Assembly (NCBI RefSeq): GCF_014892575.1
Contig: NZ_JADBGI010000020.1
Coordinates: 42,641 to 106,640, forward strand
From: Nocardiopsis coralli
GTDB lineage: Bacteria > Actinomycetota > Actinomycetes > Streptosporangiales > Streptosporangiaceae
DNA length: 64,000 bases
Direction: 5' to 3'
The position numbers and the translations under genes are program-made. Positions 41,730 through 51,094 of this stretch are shown here, in pieces (the stretch's first letter is position 1; every line of letters begins with the position of its first letter). Under the pieces are notes generated by a model. That model worked only from the letters and a program-made list of their open reading frames with translations, was not told where the DNA came from and did not search any database.

Positions 41730-42793
41730 AGGAGGAGCCCTCCGATCAGGAACGTGCTGGCGAGCCCGACGACGAGACAGATCGGGGCGAAGCGGGCCAC
41801 GAAGCGCCATCCGAAGACGCCGGCCTGCATGGCGATGAGCTTGAGGTCCACGATGGGGCCGATGACCATGAAGGCGAGCTTGGCGGTGGGCGAGAAGTCG
41901 GTGAGGCTGACCGCGACGAACGCGTCGGCCTCCGAGCAGATGGACAGCAGGATCGCCAGCAGCGCCAGGACCAGGACCGAGATGATCGGCGCCTCGGCCA
42001 CGGCCAGCAGCCACTCGCGCGGCACCATGACGTTGAGGGTGGCCGCTGCCAGGGCGCCCACGACGAGGTAACCGCCGGCGTGCATGATGTCGTGCAGCAT
42101 CGACTCGCGGAAGATCTGCCAGCGGGAGGCCCCGGGCGCGTGGGTGCGCGAAGGCAGCTTCAGCCAGTCCGCCTTGCCGAAGCGCACCCAGATCCACCCG
42201 ATGACCACCGAGGCCAGGAGCCCGGCCACGAAGCGGGCGAGCACCATCTCGGGCTGTCCGGCGAAGGCCACCGCGGTGGCGATCATGACGATGGGGTTGA
42301 TCGACGGCGCGGCCAGCAGGAAGGTCAGCGCCGCCGCGGGAGCGACACCGCGTTTGATGAGGCTGCCGGCGATGGGCACGGACGCGCACTCACAGCCGGG
42401 GAGCACGGCCCCGGAGGCGCCGGCGACGGGGACGGCCCGGCCGGCGTTCTGCGGGATGAACTTGCGGTAGACCGAGGCCGGCACGAACGCGGTGAGCACC
42501 GCCGACAGCGCCACACCGAAGACCAGGAACGGCAGGGCCTGGAAGGCGATGGCGGTGAAGATCGTGGCCCAGGCGAGGAAGGCCTGGTCGGTGAGCTCGT
42601 CGGTGAGCCAGGCGTGGGCCATGGCCATCGCGGTGATCAGGAGTGCGAACAGCCAGACTGTGCCGGTTCTGCGGCTGCTGGTGCGGCGCCCCCAGTCGGC
42701 GGGGGGCAGTTCGTCTCGGTCGCTCCAGCCCTGGGCGATGCTGTCACCCAGGGCGGACGGGGGTGTGGCGTCGGCTGACGTCCGGTCGGACAC
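41726..42793 (-). CDS. UPF0718/DUF318-family permease (YcgR-like)
   Basis: A 355-aa permease with about eight to nine TM segments and the family motifs 'GAVLPGCECASVPIAGSLI' (two conserved Cys) and 'LLAAPSINPIVMIATAVAF', repeated in spirit by 'SICSEADAFVAVSL'. The GTG at 42793 is chosen for its GGAG seven bases upstream. It is the first gene of a two-gene operon with TIGR03943 and has a Zur-like box 43 bp upstream, consistent with a role in zinc-limited growth or metal trafficking (inference). Confidence 0.9.
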   Translation of the reverse strand: MSDRTSADATPPSALGDSIAQGWSDRDELPPADWGRRTSSRRTGTVWLFALLITAMAMAHAWLTDELTDQAFLAWATIFTAIAFQALPFLVFGVALSAVLTAFVPASVYRKFIPQNAGRAVPVAGASGAVLPGCECASVPIAGSLIKRGVAPAAALTFLLAAPSINPIVMIATAVAFAGQPEMVLARFVAGLLASVVIGWIWVRFGKADWLKLPSRTHAPGASRWQIFRESMLHDIMHAGGYLVVGALAAATLNVMVPREWLLAVAEAPIISVLVLALLAILLSICSEADAFVAVSLTDFSPTAKLAFMVIGPIVDLKLIAMQAGVFGWRFVARFAPICLVVGLASTFLIGGLLL

Positions 42794-42835
42794 GGCGGGT
42801 CTCCGTGGGGGTCGTGCGGGAACTCGGAGCATCGT

Positions 42836-42854
42836 ATCGAAAACGGTTTTCGAT
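42836..42854. promoter_or_regulatory. Zur-like operator
   Basis: ATCGAAAAC-G-GTTTTCGAT is a perfect 19-bp dyad (9-1-9) close to the actinobacterial Zur consensus built on TGAAAAtgaTTTTCA-type repeats. It lies 43 bp before the permease GTG and 33 bp after the stop of the alanine symporter. Confidence 0.62.
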
Positions 42855-42886
42855 TGCGTCCCGCACGACCCCTCCTGTGGACAGGG

Positions 42887-44632
42887 TCACCTGATTCCGG
42901 TGCTGCCCGTCCCCTCGTCCCCGTCGCGCCCCTCATCCTCGCCGGTCTCACCCGGCTCTTCACCGGGACCGGCCCCCTCGGCCCCGGTCCCGCCGACGGG
43001 CGAGGCACCGGCGGCCCCGCCGCTTCCGGACGTTCCGGGGTCCTCGGCCGCGGGCGTGGCCTCGGGGTGCAGGGCCTCGGCACCGTCGTGGCCGCGCTCG
43101 ACCTCGGTGTCCAGGGCGTGCCAGGACCCCTCGTCGGCCTCGGCGGCAGGGTCGCCGGGGGCCAGGGCCTCGCTCCGTTCGACGTCGTCGGGGAGGTGGC
43201 CGTGCGCCGGACCCCACGCGGTGACGTTCTCCAGGTCCGGCATCTTGGCGAGCGTGAACTGCGGGTCGAGCCCGTACCGGAGCTGGCGGCTGTAGTCGGA
43301 CAGCAGGCGGAACGCGACCGGGGCCAGCAGGGCGAGCGAGACCAGGTTGGCCGTGGCCATCACACCCATGGAGATGTCGGCCAGGCTCCAGACCACCGTC
43401 AGCGGGGCCACGCAGCCGATGAAGACCGCCGCAAGGACCGCGTACCGGAAGTACGTCATGTGGCGGTGCTCGGCGTCGAGGAACTGCAGGTTGGCCTCGC
43501 CGTAGTAGTAGTTGCCCAGGACCGAGGTCCAGGCCAGCAGGAACATGATGACGGTCAGGGCGTGCAGCGACCAGCCGCCCAGCGAGGCCTGCAGCGCCTC
43601 CTGGGCGACGACGATGCCCTGGTCGCTCCCGGGGTCGTAGACCGAGCCGTTGATGAGCACGATGAACGCGGTCACCGAGCAGACGAGCCAGGTGTCGAAG
43701 TAGACGCCGAGCGACTGCACCAGGCCCTGCTTGGCGGGGTGGGAGACCGAGGCGGTGGCGGCGGCGTTGGGGGCCGAACCCAGACCGGCCTCGTTGGAGA
43801 ACATCCCGCGGCGCATGCCCTGCACGATCGCGGCGCCCACACCGCCGGCGGCGAACTCGCGGACCCCGAACGCGTGGCCGAAGATGTCGCCCAGCACGCG
43901 CGGGACCTGTTCGATGTTGAGCACGACCACGGCCACGCCCAGCAGGATGTAGAGGATCGCCATGAGGGGGACCAGCCCCTGGGCGACGGTGGCGATGCGG
44001 CGCACGCCCCCGAAGATGACCGCGGCGGTCAGCAGGACCAGGCCGATCCCGATGAGGGCGTTGAGCCAGAACCCGCTGCCGCCCCCGGCGTACTCCACGG
44101 AGGTGCTGATGGCACCCGCGACGCTGTTGGCCTGTACCGAGTTGAAGACGAGGCTGAAGGTGACGGTGATGACCACGGCGAAGAGCACGCCCATCCAGCG
44201 TCGCTTGAGGCCGTAGAGCATGTAGTAGGCCGGGCCGCCGCGGAACCCGGTGGCGGTGCGCACCTTGTAGAGCTGGGCGAGCGTGGACTCCACGAACGCG
44301 GCGGCGCCCAGGACCCCGGCCATGAGCCACATCCAGAACACGGCGCCGGGCCCGCCCAGGATGATGGCGAGGGAGACACCGACGATGTTGCCGGTGCCCA
44401 CACGCGAGGCCGCCGAGAGCGCGAAGGCCTGGAAGGAGGAGATCTCCCGTCCGCCGTCGGGGGCGACGCCGGGGCTGCTCCGCAGGACGCGGAACATCTC
44501 GGGGAACAGCCTGAGCTGGACGAAACCGCTGCGCACGGTGAAGTAGACGGCCAGCACGACCAGGAGCGGGATGACCAGGAAGCTCCAGAACAGGTCGTTG
44601 AGGCCCACGAGCAGGTCGTTGAGGACGTTCAC
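42887..44632 (-). CDS. Alanine/glycine:cation symporter (AGCS)
   Basis: A 581-aa sodium/proton-coupled alanine/glycine symporter with about 11 TM segments and the AGCS hallmarks 'GTGNIVGVSLAIILGGPGAVFWMW', 'RRGMFSNEAGLGSAPNAAATA' and 'WTSVLGNYYYGEANLQFL'. The C-terminal 110 residues are a long acidic, Gly/Ala/Pro-rich tail absent from shorter homologues. The GTG start has AGGGG six bases upstream. Monocistronic by context. Confidence 0.94.
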   Translation of the reverse strand: MNVLNDLLVGLNDLFWSFLVIPLLVVLAVYFTVRSGFVQLRLFPEMFRVLRSSPGVAPDGGREISSFQAFALSAASRVGTGNIVGVSLAIILGGPGAVFWMWLMAGVLGAAAFVESTLAQLYKVRTATGFRGGPAYYMLYGLKRRWMGVLFAVVITVTFSLVFNSVQANSVAGAISTSVEYAGGGSGFWLNALIGIGLVLLTAAVIFGGVRRIATVAQGLVPLMAILYILLGVAVVVLNIEQVPRVLGDIFGHAFGVREFAAGGVGAAIVQGMRRGMFSNEAGLGSAPNAAATASVSHPAKQGLVQSLGVYFDTWLVCSVTAFIVLINGSVYDPGSDQGIVVAQEALQASLGGWSLHALTVIMFLLAWTSVLGNYYYGEANLQFLDAEHRHMTYFRYAVLAAVFIGCVAPLTVVWSLADISMGVMATANLVSLALLAPVAFRLLSDYSRQLRYGLDPQFTLAKMPDLENVTAWGPAHGHLPDDVERSEALAPGDPAAEADEGSWHALDTEVERGHDGAEALHPEATPAAEDPGTSGSGGAAGASPVGGTGAEGAGPGEEPGETGEDEGRDGDEGTGSTGIR

Positions 44633-44824
44633 GCATTCCCCTTCAGGTGGCGTGCCGGTCCCGAGTGCGGGAATCGGGGTTTTCCCGCAACTGTCCTCGC
44701 CCTCTCACGTCGGTCCGGGCCGGAACACGCGAATGCGCGGTAAAGGAGCGCAAAACACCGCTGGGACAGGCGAAGGGCCCGCCCCCGGCTGCTGCCGGGA
44801 ACGGGCCCCTGCTCGTACTGCGTG

Positions 44825-44862
44825 CCCGGGCCCCTCCCGCCGGAGCGGGGCGGGGCCCTGGG
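44825..44862 (-). terminator. Terminator of the DEAD-box helicase gene
   Basis: A long G/C stem with small bulges, arms 44825-44840 and 44845-44862 around a CGGA tetraloop, 5 bp past the helicase stop. A second, smaller hairpin lies just beyond. No U-run. Confidence 0.65.
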
Positions 44863-44867
44863 TCCCC

Positions 44868-46364
44868 CTAGCGGGGGGCGGAGTCGAAGCGGTCGCGACG
44901 GTCGCCGCGGTAACCACCGCGGTTGTCGCCACGGTAGCCGCCGCGACGGTCGCCGCGCGGGCCACCCTCGCCACGGGGGCCGCCGTCGCGGTCGCCGCGG
45001 TAACCGCCCTCACGGCGGTCGCCCCGGTTGCCACCGCGGTGTCCGCCGTCGCGGTCGCCCCGGTAACCGCCGCGCTTGCCGCCGCGGTACCCACCGCCGC
45101 CGCGGTAGCCGCCGCCACCGTTACGGCGCGGGCCGCCGCGGCCGCGGCGGGGACGCTCGGGCTCGGGCGGCTCGACCCACGGCTCACCGGAGGGCTCCTG
45201 CGCCCCGGTCACGCGGGTGAGCAGCTCGTCGCCCGGGTTGACCAGGTGCTGCTTGGCGTCGACGCCGGCGTCGTTGATGAGGCGGCGGGCCATGCGGCGC
45301 TGGTTGGGCTGGACCAGGGAGACCACCGAACCGGAGGAACCGGCGCGGGCGGTACGGCCGCCGCGGTGCAGGTAGTCCTTGTGGCCGGTGGGCAGGTCGA
45401 CGTTGACGACCATGTCGATGCCGTCGACGTGGATGCCGCGGGCGGCGACGTCGGTGGCGATCAGCGCCTGGATCCGGCCCTCGCGGAACTTGGCCAGGGT
45501 GCGGGTGCGCACGCTCTGCGTCTTGCCGCCGTGCAGGGAGGCGCAGGGGACGCCGAGCTGGACGAGCTGCTCGCTGATGGTGTCGGCGCGGTACTTGGAG
45601 CGCACGAACAGGATCGTGCGGCCCTCGCGCGCGGCGATCTGCGAGACGATCTTGTTCTTGTCGCGGGGCAGCACCTTGAGCAGGTGGTGCTCCATGGTGG
45701 TGACCTGCGAGACGGGCGGGTCGACCGAGTGGGTGCGCGGGTTGTTCATGTACCGGCGCACGAGCTTGTCGACGTCACCGTCGAGCGTGGCGGAGAACAG
45801 CAGGGTCTGGCCGTTCGGCTGGACCTGGTCCAGGAGCTCGCTGACCTGCGGCATGAAGCCCATGTCGCACATCTGGTCGGCCTCGTCCAGGACCGAGATC
45901 TCCACGTCGCTCAGGTCGCAGGCGCCCTGCTCGATGAGGTCGGTGAGGCGGCCGGGGGTGGCGACGAGGACGTCGACACCGCGGCGCAGTTCGTTGATCT
46001 GGCGGGTGTAGGAGCTTCCGCCGACCACGTCGCCGACCCGCACGCCGAGCACGCGGGCGTAGCCGCGCAGGGCGTCGCGCCCCTGGTGGGCGAGTTCGCG
46101 GGTGGGCACCAGGATCAGGGCCCGGGGGCGGTTGGCGGCGGCGCGGCGCTCGGCGGCGCGCATCAGGACCGGCAGGCCGAAGGCCAGGGTCTTGCCAGAT
46201 CCGGTGCGGCCACAACCGAGGACGTCGATGCCTTCGATGGCGTCCGGGATGGTGGCGGCCTGGATCGGGAACGGCTTGGTCACACCGTTCTTGGCCAGCG
46301 CGTCGACAATGTCCTGCGGGAGACCGAGGTTGTCGAAGGCAGGCTCTACGGCAGTGTCCGTCAA
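44868..46364 (-). CDS. DEAD-box RNA helicase with Arg/Gly-rich repeat tail
   Basis: A 498-aa RNA helicase. Q-motif, motif I 'GCGRTGSGKT', Ia 'PTRELA', II 'DEAD', III 'SAT', V 'TDVAARGIHVDGID' and VI 'HRGGRTARAG' are all present. The last about 90 residues are 'GGYRGDR/GG'-type repeats, an RNA-binding RGG-like tail that may promote condensates or cold-induced function. The start is best placed at TTG 46364, which has GAGGAAGG about ten bases upstream; an ATG 27 codons further up is in frame but atypical. Long upstream gap, possibly a structured leader. Confidence 0.92.
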   Translation of the reverse strand: MTDTAVEPAFDNLGLPQDIVDALAKNGVTKPFPIQAATIPDAIEGIDVLGCGRTGSGKTLAFGLPVLMRAAERRAAANRPRALILVPTRELAHQGRDALRGYARVLGVRVGDVVGGSSYTRQINELRRGVDVLVATPGRLTDLIEQGACDLSDVEISVLDEADQMCDMGFMPQVSELLDQVQPNGQTLLFSATLDGDVDKLVRRYMNNPRTHSVDPPVSQVTTMEHHLLKVLPRDKNKIVSQIAAREGRTILFVRSKYRADTISEQLVQLGVPCASLHGGKTQSVRTRTLAKFREGRIQALIATDVAARGIHVDGIDMVVNVDLPTGHKDYLHRGGRTARAGSSGSVVSLVQPNQRRMARRLINDAGVDAKQHLVNPGDELLTRVTGAQEPSGEPWVEPPEPERPRRGRGGPRRNGGGGYRGGGGYRGGKRGGYRGDRDGGHRGGNRGDRREGGYRGDRDGGPRGEGGPRGDRRGGYRGDNRGGYRGDRRDRFDSAPR

Positions 46365-46697
46365 GTGACGTGTACCTTCCTCATAGTCCGGCGGCGTTTC
46401 GAGGAAGGCTCCGCACAGACCGAACGGCCTCGACGAAGAAATCACACAAACGCGCCTGAGATCGCACGCGGAAACGGGCCCCGTTCATCACAGGGCTCTG
46501 CGCTCACTCGGGGTGACAAGCGCGGCGCCGAATTCGTCGGCGACGCCTCTTTCCGCGTCTGGGCGGCCTGGCGCGCTCGGATGCGCACGACTGTCGATGA
46601 CCGCCTGTGGCAGCGTACTAGAGATCCCCCGGGAACGGGGACGGGACGGGCTTTTTCCACCGGTGATACGGGTCTCTTCGCCCGTCCCGCACGGGGT
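46365..46697. other. Gap between enoyl-CoA hydratase end and helicase start
   Basis: 333 bp that must contain the helicase promoter and leader (minus strand). A 9-bp stem GGGACGGGC/GCCCGTCCC (46643-46651 with 46680-46688, loop 28 nt) may terminate the hydratase gene. A minus-10-like TACGCT (minus strand) lies at 46612-46617. The leader would be about 240 nt. Confidence 0.45.
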
Positions 46698-47534
46698 TCA
46701 GGACTGCGCGGCCATGGCACGGGCCAGGGCGGTGAGCCGGCCGATCTGCGCCTTGCGTTCGGCGGCCGACTGCTCCTCGAGGGTGTGGTCGGGGGCGCCC
46801 TGGAGGAGGGCCTTGGTGGCGGTGGCGGCGTCGGCGTCGACCTCCAGGAGTGCGGAGACGGCGTCGGAGACCGCGCCCTCGAGCTCGTCGGCGGGCACGA
46901 CGAGGGTGGCCAGGCCGAGCTCGCGGGCCTCCTCGGCCTCGACGCGGCGGGCGGTCAGGCAGATCTCGGTCGCGCGGTGCACGCCGACGATGTCGACCAG
47001 GGGCTTGGTGCCGGTCAGGTCGGGCACCAGGCCCAGGGCGGGTTCCTTCATACAGAACTTGGCGTCGTCGGCGAGGATGCGCAGGTCGCAGGAGAGCGCG
47101 AGCTGGAACGCGGCCCCGATGGCGTGGCTGCGCACCGCGGCGACGGTGACCAGGTCGGGGCGGCGCAGCCAGGTGAAGCCCTCCTGCAGCTCCGCGATGT
47201 AGGAGTCCAGGTCGGCCTCGTCGGCGGAACCGTCGGCCAGCCCGGCCACGATCGAGCGCTCGCCGTCCACACCCTCGGGCGTGAACATCTTGAGGTCGAT
47301 GCCGGCGGAGAAGATGTCGCCCTTGCCGGCGAGCACCACGACGCGCACGTCCTCGGGCAGGGTCCGGCCGATGCGCGCCATGGCGGCCCAGGTGCGCCCG
47401 GTCATGGCGTTGCGCCGTTCGGGGCGGCTGATGGTCAGGCGCGCGACGGGCCCGTCCACGGTGAGTTCGAGCCCGGCCCGGCCGAGCTCCTCGTCGGTGG
47501 GCAGGGTCTCGGGCGCGTTCGGGTCCTGTGCCAT
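46698..47534 (-). CDS. Enoyl-CoA hydratase/isomerase family protein
   Basis: A 278-aa crotonase. 'GDIFSAGIDLKMF' and 'SHAIGAAFQLALSCDLRIL' form the CoA oxyanion hole. At the catalytic-Glu positions there is 'DLTGTKPLVDIVG' (Asp in place of one Glu), so it may be an isomerase or a non-hydratase member rather than a classic hydratase. The ATG at 47534 has AGGA. Family call firm, reaction uncertain. Confidence 0.88.
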   Translation of the reverse strand: MAQDPNAPETLPTDEELGRAGLELTVDGPVARLTISRPERRNAMTGRTWAAMARIGRTLPEDVRVVVLAGKGDIFSAGIDLKMFTPEGVDGERSIVAGLADGSADEADLDSYIAELQEGFTWLRRPDLVTVAAVRSHAIGAAFQLALSCDLRILADDAKFCMKEPALGLVPDLTGTKPLVDIVGVHRATEICLTARRVEAEEARELGLATLVVPADELEGAVSDAVSALLEVDADAATATKALLQGAPDHTLEEQSAAERKAQIGRLTALARAMAAQS

Positions 47535-47613
47535 GGTTCCTCCGTGGTCTGGGTCGGAGCCACGACAATACTCCCCAGTAACATGGGGCGCAGCGGCGCA
47601 CCCGCCCGCGTGG

Positions 47614-47820
47614 TCAGGCGGTGCGCGTGTCCCCGCCGCGGCCTCGCAGTTCGGTTCCGGTCCCCTGCAGGCGCCGGCGCACGTAACTGTAGGAACGGCC
47701 GGTCGCCGCGCACAGCGAGCGGATGCTCTCGCCGGCGTCGTAGCGGCGCCTGAGCTCGGCGGCCAGTTCGTCCTCGCCCTCGGCCGAGACCGGCGCACCC
47801 CTGCGGGGAACCTCGTCCAC
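47614..47820 (-). CDS. Small helix-turn-helix protein
   Basis: 68 aa. A single HTH fills residues about 17-52 ('ELAAELRRRYDAGESIRSLC' then 'TGRSYSYVRRRLQ'), flanked by charged tails. It resembles small actinobacterial HTH proteins with a resolvase-like HTH. The GTG start follows GAAGGGG. It lies on the same strand between the ABC-F gene (50 bp) and the hydratase gene. Target unknown; DNA binding predicted from the HTH only. Confidence 0.8.
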   Translation of the reverse strand: MDEVPRRGAPVSAEGEDELAAELRRRYDAGESIRSLCAATGRSYSYVRRRLQGTGTELRGRGGDTRTA

Positions 47821-47870
47821 GCGCCCTCACCCCTTCTCCGGTCGGGGCACCACGATAGTGCAGCGGCCCC

Positions 47871-49469
47871 TCACGCGAGGGCGACGAGGTCCTCGAACTC
47901 GGAGGTCCACAGGTCCTCGACGCCGTCGGGCAGCATGATGACCCGCTCGGGCTGGAGCGCCTCGACCGCGCCCTCGTCGTGGGTGACCAGGACGATCGCG
48001 CCCTTGTAATTGCGCAGGGCCGAGAGGATCTCCTCGCGGCTGGCCGGGTCGAGGTTGTTCGTGGGCTCGTCGAGAAGCAGGACGTTGGCGCTGGAGACCA
48101 CGAGGGTGGCCAGGGCCAGACGGGTCTTCTCGCCGCCCGAGAGCACGGAGGCCGGCTTGTCGACGTCGTCGCCGGTGAACAGGAACGAGCCGAGCGTGCG
48201 GCGGGCCTCGACCTCGGGCAGGTCGGGGGCGGCGTGCATCATGTTCTGGAGCACGGACAGGTTGACGTCGAGGGTCTCGTGCTCCTGGGCGTAGTAGCCG
48301 AGCTTGAGCCCGTGGCCGGGGATCACCCGTCCGGTGTCCGCCTCCTCCACGCCGCCGAGCAGGCGCAGCAGGGTCGTCTTGCCCGCGCCGTTGAGGCCGA
48401 GGATGACCACGCGGCTGCCCCGGTCGATGGCCAGGTCGACACCGGTGAAGATCTCCAGCGACCCGTAGGACTTGGACAGCCCCTCGGCCGTGAGCGGCGT
48501 ACGGCCGCTGGGCGCGGGGTCGGGGAAGCGCAGCTTGGCGACCTTGTCGATCTTGCGCACGCCCTCGACACCGTCGAGCAGCTTGTCGGCGCGGTTGATC
48601 ATCTGCTGGGCGGCGCGGGCCTTGGAGGCCTTCGCGCGGAACTTGTCGGCCTGCTTGCGCAAGGTGTCGGCCTGCTTCTCGGCGTTGGCGAGCTCGCGGC
48701 GGCGGCGCTTCTCGTCGGCCTCGCGCTGGGTCTGGTACTGCTTCCAGCCCATGTTGTAGATGTCGATGGTCGAGCGGTTGGCGTCCAGGTAGAAGACGCG
48801 GTTGACCACCTCGTCGACGAGTTCGACGTCGTGGCTGATGACCACGAGGCCGCCCTGGTGGGACTTGAGGAAGTCGCGCAGCCAGGCGATGGAGTCGGCG
48901 TCGAGGTGGTTGGTGGGCTCGTCCAGCAGCAGGGTGTCGGCCCCGCTGAAGAGGATGCGCGCGAGCTCGATGCGCCGGCGCTGGCCACCGGAGAGGGTGT
49001 GCAGGGGCTGTGCGAGGACCTTGTCGGGCAGGCCCAGGCTGGACGCGATCGCGGCGGCCTCGGACTCGGCCGCGTAGCCGCCCAGGATGTGGAGGCGCTC
49101 CTCCCACCGGGCGTACTGGCGCACCCCCTTGTTGCGGGTCTTCTCGTGGTCGCTGGCCATCTTCTTCTCGGCCTCGCGCAGCCCCTTGAAGGCCTCGTCG
49201 ATACCGCGGGCGGAGAGGATGCGGTCGCGTGCGAGCACGTCGAGGTCACCGGTGCGCGGGTCCTGGGGCAGGTAGCCGATGCTGCCGGAGGAGGTGACGG
49301 TGCCGTCGGTGGGCTGGCCCTCGCCGGCGAGGATGCGCGTCATGGTGGTCTTGCCCGCACCGTTGCGACCCACCAGCCCGATCTTGTCACCGGCGGCGAC
49401 CCGGAAGGAGGTCGGCTCCAGGAGGAGGCGGGATCCGACGCGCAGTTCGAGGTCGGTGGTGATCAGCAT
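47871..49469 (-). CDS. ABC-F family ATPase
   Basis: A 532-aa duplicated ABC protein without TM segments. First NBD: Walker A 'GRNGAGKTT' near 34, signature 'LSGGQRRRIELARIL', 'LLLDEPTNHLD'. A charged linker ('RRRRELANAEKQADTLRKQADK') follows at about 250-300. Second NBD: 'GLNGAGKTT', 'LSGGEKTRLAL', 'LLLDEPTNNLD'. ABC-F proteins bind the ribosomal E site; some give antibiotic resistance, others are housekeeping factors. The length and widely conserved context favour housekeeping. The ATG was chosen from the standard N-terminus. Confidence 0.93.
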   Translation of the reverse strand: MLITTDLELRVGSRLLLEPTSFRVAAGDKIGLVGRNGAGKTTMTRILAGEGQPTDGTVTSSGSIGYLPQDPRTGDLDVLARDRILSARGIDEAFKGLREAEKKMASDHEKTRNKGVRQYARWEERLHILGGYAAESEAAAIASSLGLPDKVLAQPLHTLSGGQRRRIELARILFSGADTLLLDEPTNHLDADSIAWLRDFLKSHQGGLVVISHDVELVDEVVNRVFYLDANRSTIDIYNMGWKQYQTQREADEKRRRRELANAEKQADTLRKQADKFRAKASKARAAQQMINRADKLLDGVEGVRKIDKVAKLRFPDPAPSGRTPLTAEGLSKSYGSLEIFTGVDLAIDRGSRVVILGLNGAGKTTLLRLLGGVEEADTGRVIPGHGLKLGYYAQEHETLDVNLSVLQNMMHAAPDLPEVEARRTLGSFLFTGDDVDKPASVLSGGEKTRLALATLVVSSANVLLLDEPTNNLDPASREEILSALRNYKGAIVLVTHDEGAVEALQPERVIMLPDGVEDLWTSEFEDLVALA

Positions 49470-49608
49470 GGGTGGGGTTTCCTCGGCGGTGGTGTGGAGA
49501 AAGGTCGTGCGCCGGCCCGGTGCGTCCGGCAGGTGCGCGGACCCGGGCAACCCGCCCAGCCTAACGGCACTCACGCAGGGCGGCGCGAGGGGTTTTCCGC
49601 GACGCGGA

Positions 49609-49645
49609 CGGCCCCCGCACCCGTGGTGAACGGATACGGGGGCCG
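49609..49645 (-). terminator. Terminator of the second AI-2E gene
   Basis: A perfect 9-bp stem CGGCCCCCG/CGGGGGCCG (49609-49617, 49637-49645) with a 19-nt loop, 26 bp beyond the transporter stop. No U-run. Confidence 0.6.
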
Positions 49646-49671
49646 CCGGATTCCGGAGGGTGCGCGGGGTC

Positions 49672-50970
49672 TCAGCCCTGGCTGCGCCCCTGGTCAGCGG
49701 GGCGCGCCTCGGCTCCGCTGCTCTCCAGGGAGCGCTCGGCGGCCGCCCCCTCGGCACCGTCGGAGTGCTGGGAGGGATGGACCGGACGGTTGCGCAGGAG
49801 CGCTGCGAGCACCGCCGCGACCGGCGTGGCCAGGAACATCCCGGGGATCCCGCCGACGATCGCACCGACGGAGATGGCGATCAGTACGACGGCGGACGGC
49901 AGTTCCAGCGCCTGCCCGTAGATACGGGGCGCGAACAGGTTGCTCTCCAGCTGCTGCACGACGATGACGCCGACGGCCACCACCAGGCCGGCGACCCATC
50001 CCTCGGCCACGAAGGCCACGAGCGCGGCCAGGATGCCCGTGGCGAAGGCGCCGATGACCGGCAGGAACGCACCGATGAAGGTGAGCACGATGAGCGGGAT
50101 CGCCAGGCTCGGGTCGAGCACGACGAACAGCACGATGCCGATGAAGAAGGCGTCGAAGAGGCCGACCATCGCCACACCGCGCACGTAGCGGCCCATGACC
50201 GTGTAGGCCACGTTGCTCGCGTGGCGCAGGCCCGGACGGGACTTGGGCGGCAGCAGCGTGGTGAACCATTCCACCAGCTTGTCGCCGGCGTGCAGGAAGT
50301 ACACGGTCAGCACGATGCACAGGACGAGCCCGATGAGGAGCTGGACCACGGCCGAACCGGCGGTGAGCGCACCGGTGACCAGCTCGCTCTGGTTCTCCAT
50401 CACCTGGTTCTGGATCTGCTCCCAGGCCTGGTCCACCAGCTCGGTGAACAGCCCCGGGTCCAGGCCGAACGGCACCTCGAGCTGCCGGAGTTCGTTGACG
50501 GCGCTGGAGACGCTGGCCACCAGACCGCCGAAGCCCTGGATGGCGGGGGTGACGATCAGGGAGACCACACCGCTGAGCACGATCAACGCGGTGATGATGG
50601 CGAGTGTGGTCGACAGCCCCCGCCCGAGCCCTCGGCCGCGCAGCCACTGCACGAGCGGCATGAGCAGGGCGGTGATGAACACCGCGAGGATCACCGGGAG
50701 GGTCACGACCCATATGTAGGCCAGGCCCCAGAGCATGAAGCCGACGACGACGCCGATGATGAGCACACGCCAGGCGACGTCGCTGATCACGCGGAGGAGG
50801 TCGCCCGCACCGACGTCGTCCTGCTGTTCGGCCTCCTCGGCGACGGTGTTCCCCTCCTGGGCCGCCGCGGCCTCCTCCGTCTCCAACCGCCTCTGGCGCT
50901 CGGCTCTGGCGCGTCGGGCCGCCAGCCATCTGTTCAGGAGCGCCCACACTCCCGGCCGTTGGGCTTGCAC
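49672..50970 (-). CDS. AI-2E family transporter (second copy)
   Basis: A 432-aa PerM/AI-2E-type exporter. A basic, Ala-rich N-terminal cytoplasmic stretch (about 60 residues) is followed by about eight TM segments, with 'FIGAFLPVIGAFATGILAALVAF' and 'LFAPRIYGQALELPSAVVLIAI' as family signatures, and a hydrophilic tail. GTG 50970 is chosen for GGAG five bases upstream; ATG 51009 is the alternative. Unlike the copy at 38302 it has no kinase partner. Confidence 0.9.
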   Translation of the reverse strand: MQAQRPGVWALLNRWLAARRARAERQRRLETEEAAAAQEGNTVAEEAEQQDDVGAGDLLRVISDVAWRVLIIGVVVGFMLWGLAYIWVVTLPVILAVFITALLMPLVQWLRGRGLGRGLSTTLAIITALIVLSGVVSLIVTPAIQGFGGLVASVSSAVNELRQLEVPFGLDPGLFTELVDQAWEQIQNQVMENQSELVTGALTAGSAVVQLLIGLVLCIVLTVYFLHAGDKLVEWFTTLLPPKSRPGLRHASNVAYTVMGRYVRGVAMVGLFDAFFIGIVLFVVLDPSLAIPLIVLTFIGAFLPVIGAFATGILAALVAFVAEGWVAGLVVAVGVIVVQQLESNLFAPRIYGQALELPSAVVLIAISVGAIVGGIPGMFLATPVAAVLAALLRNRPVHPSQHSDGAEGAAAERSLESSGAEARPADQGRSQG

Positions 50971-51094
50971 TTGGACTCCATTCTCTGCTCTGTCACGCGG
51001 GGGCCGCATGGGGGTACGGCGGTGGGTTCTGTGGAGGGGGATGCGTGGAGGTCAGGACCGGTTCTGTCCGTTTCCGACGACAGGACCAACGGCC

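Noticed and set aside
46852..47150. Arg-rich plus-strand frame in the hydratase region
   Set aside because: Pure frame shadow with extreme Arg content.
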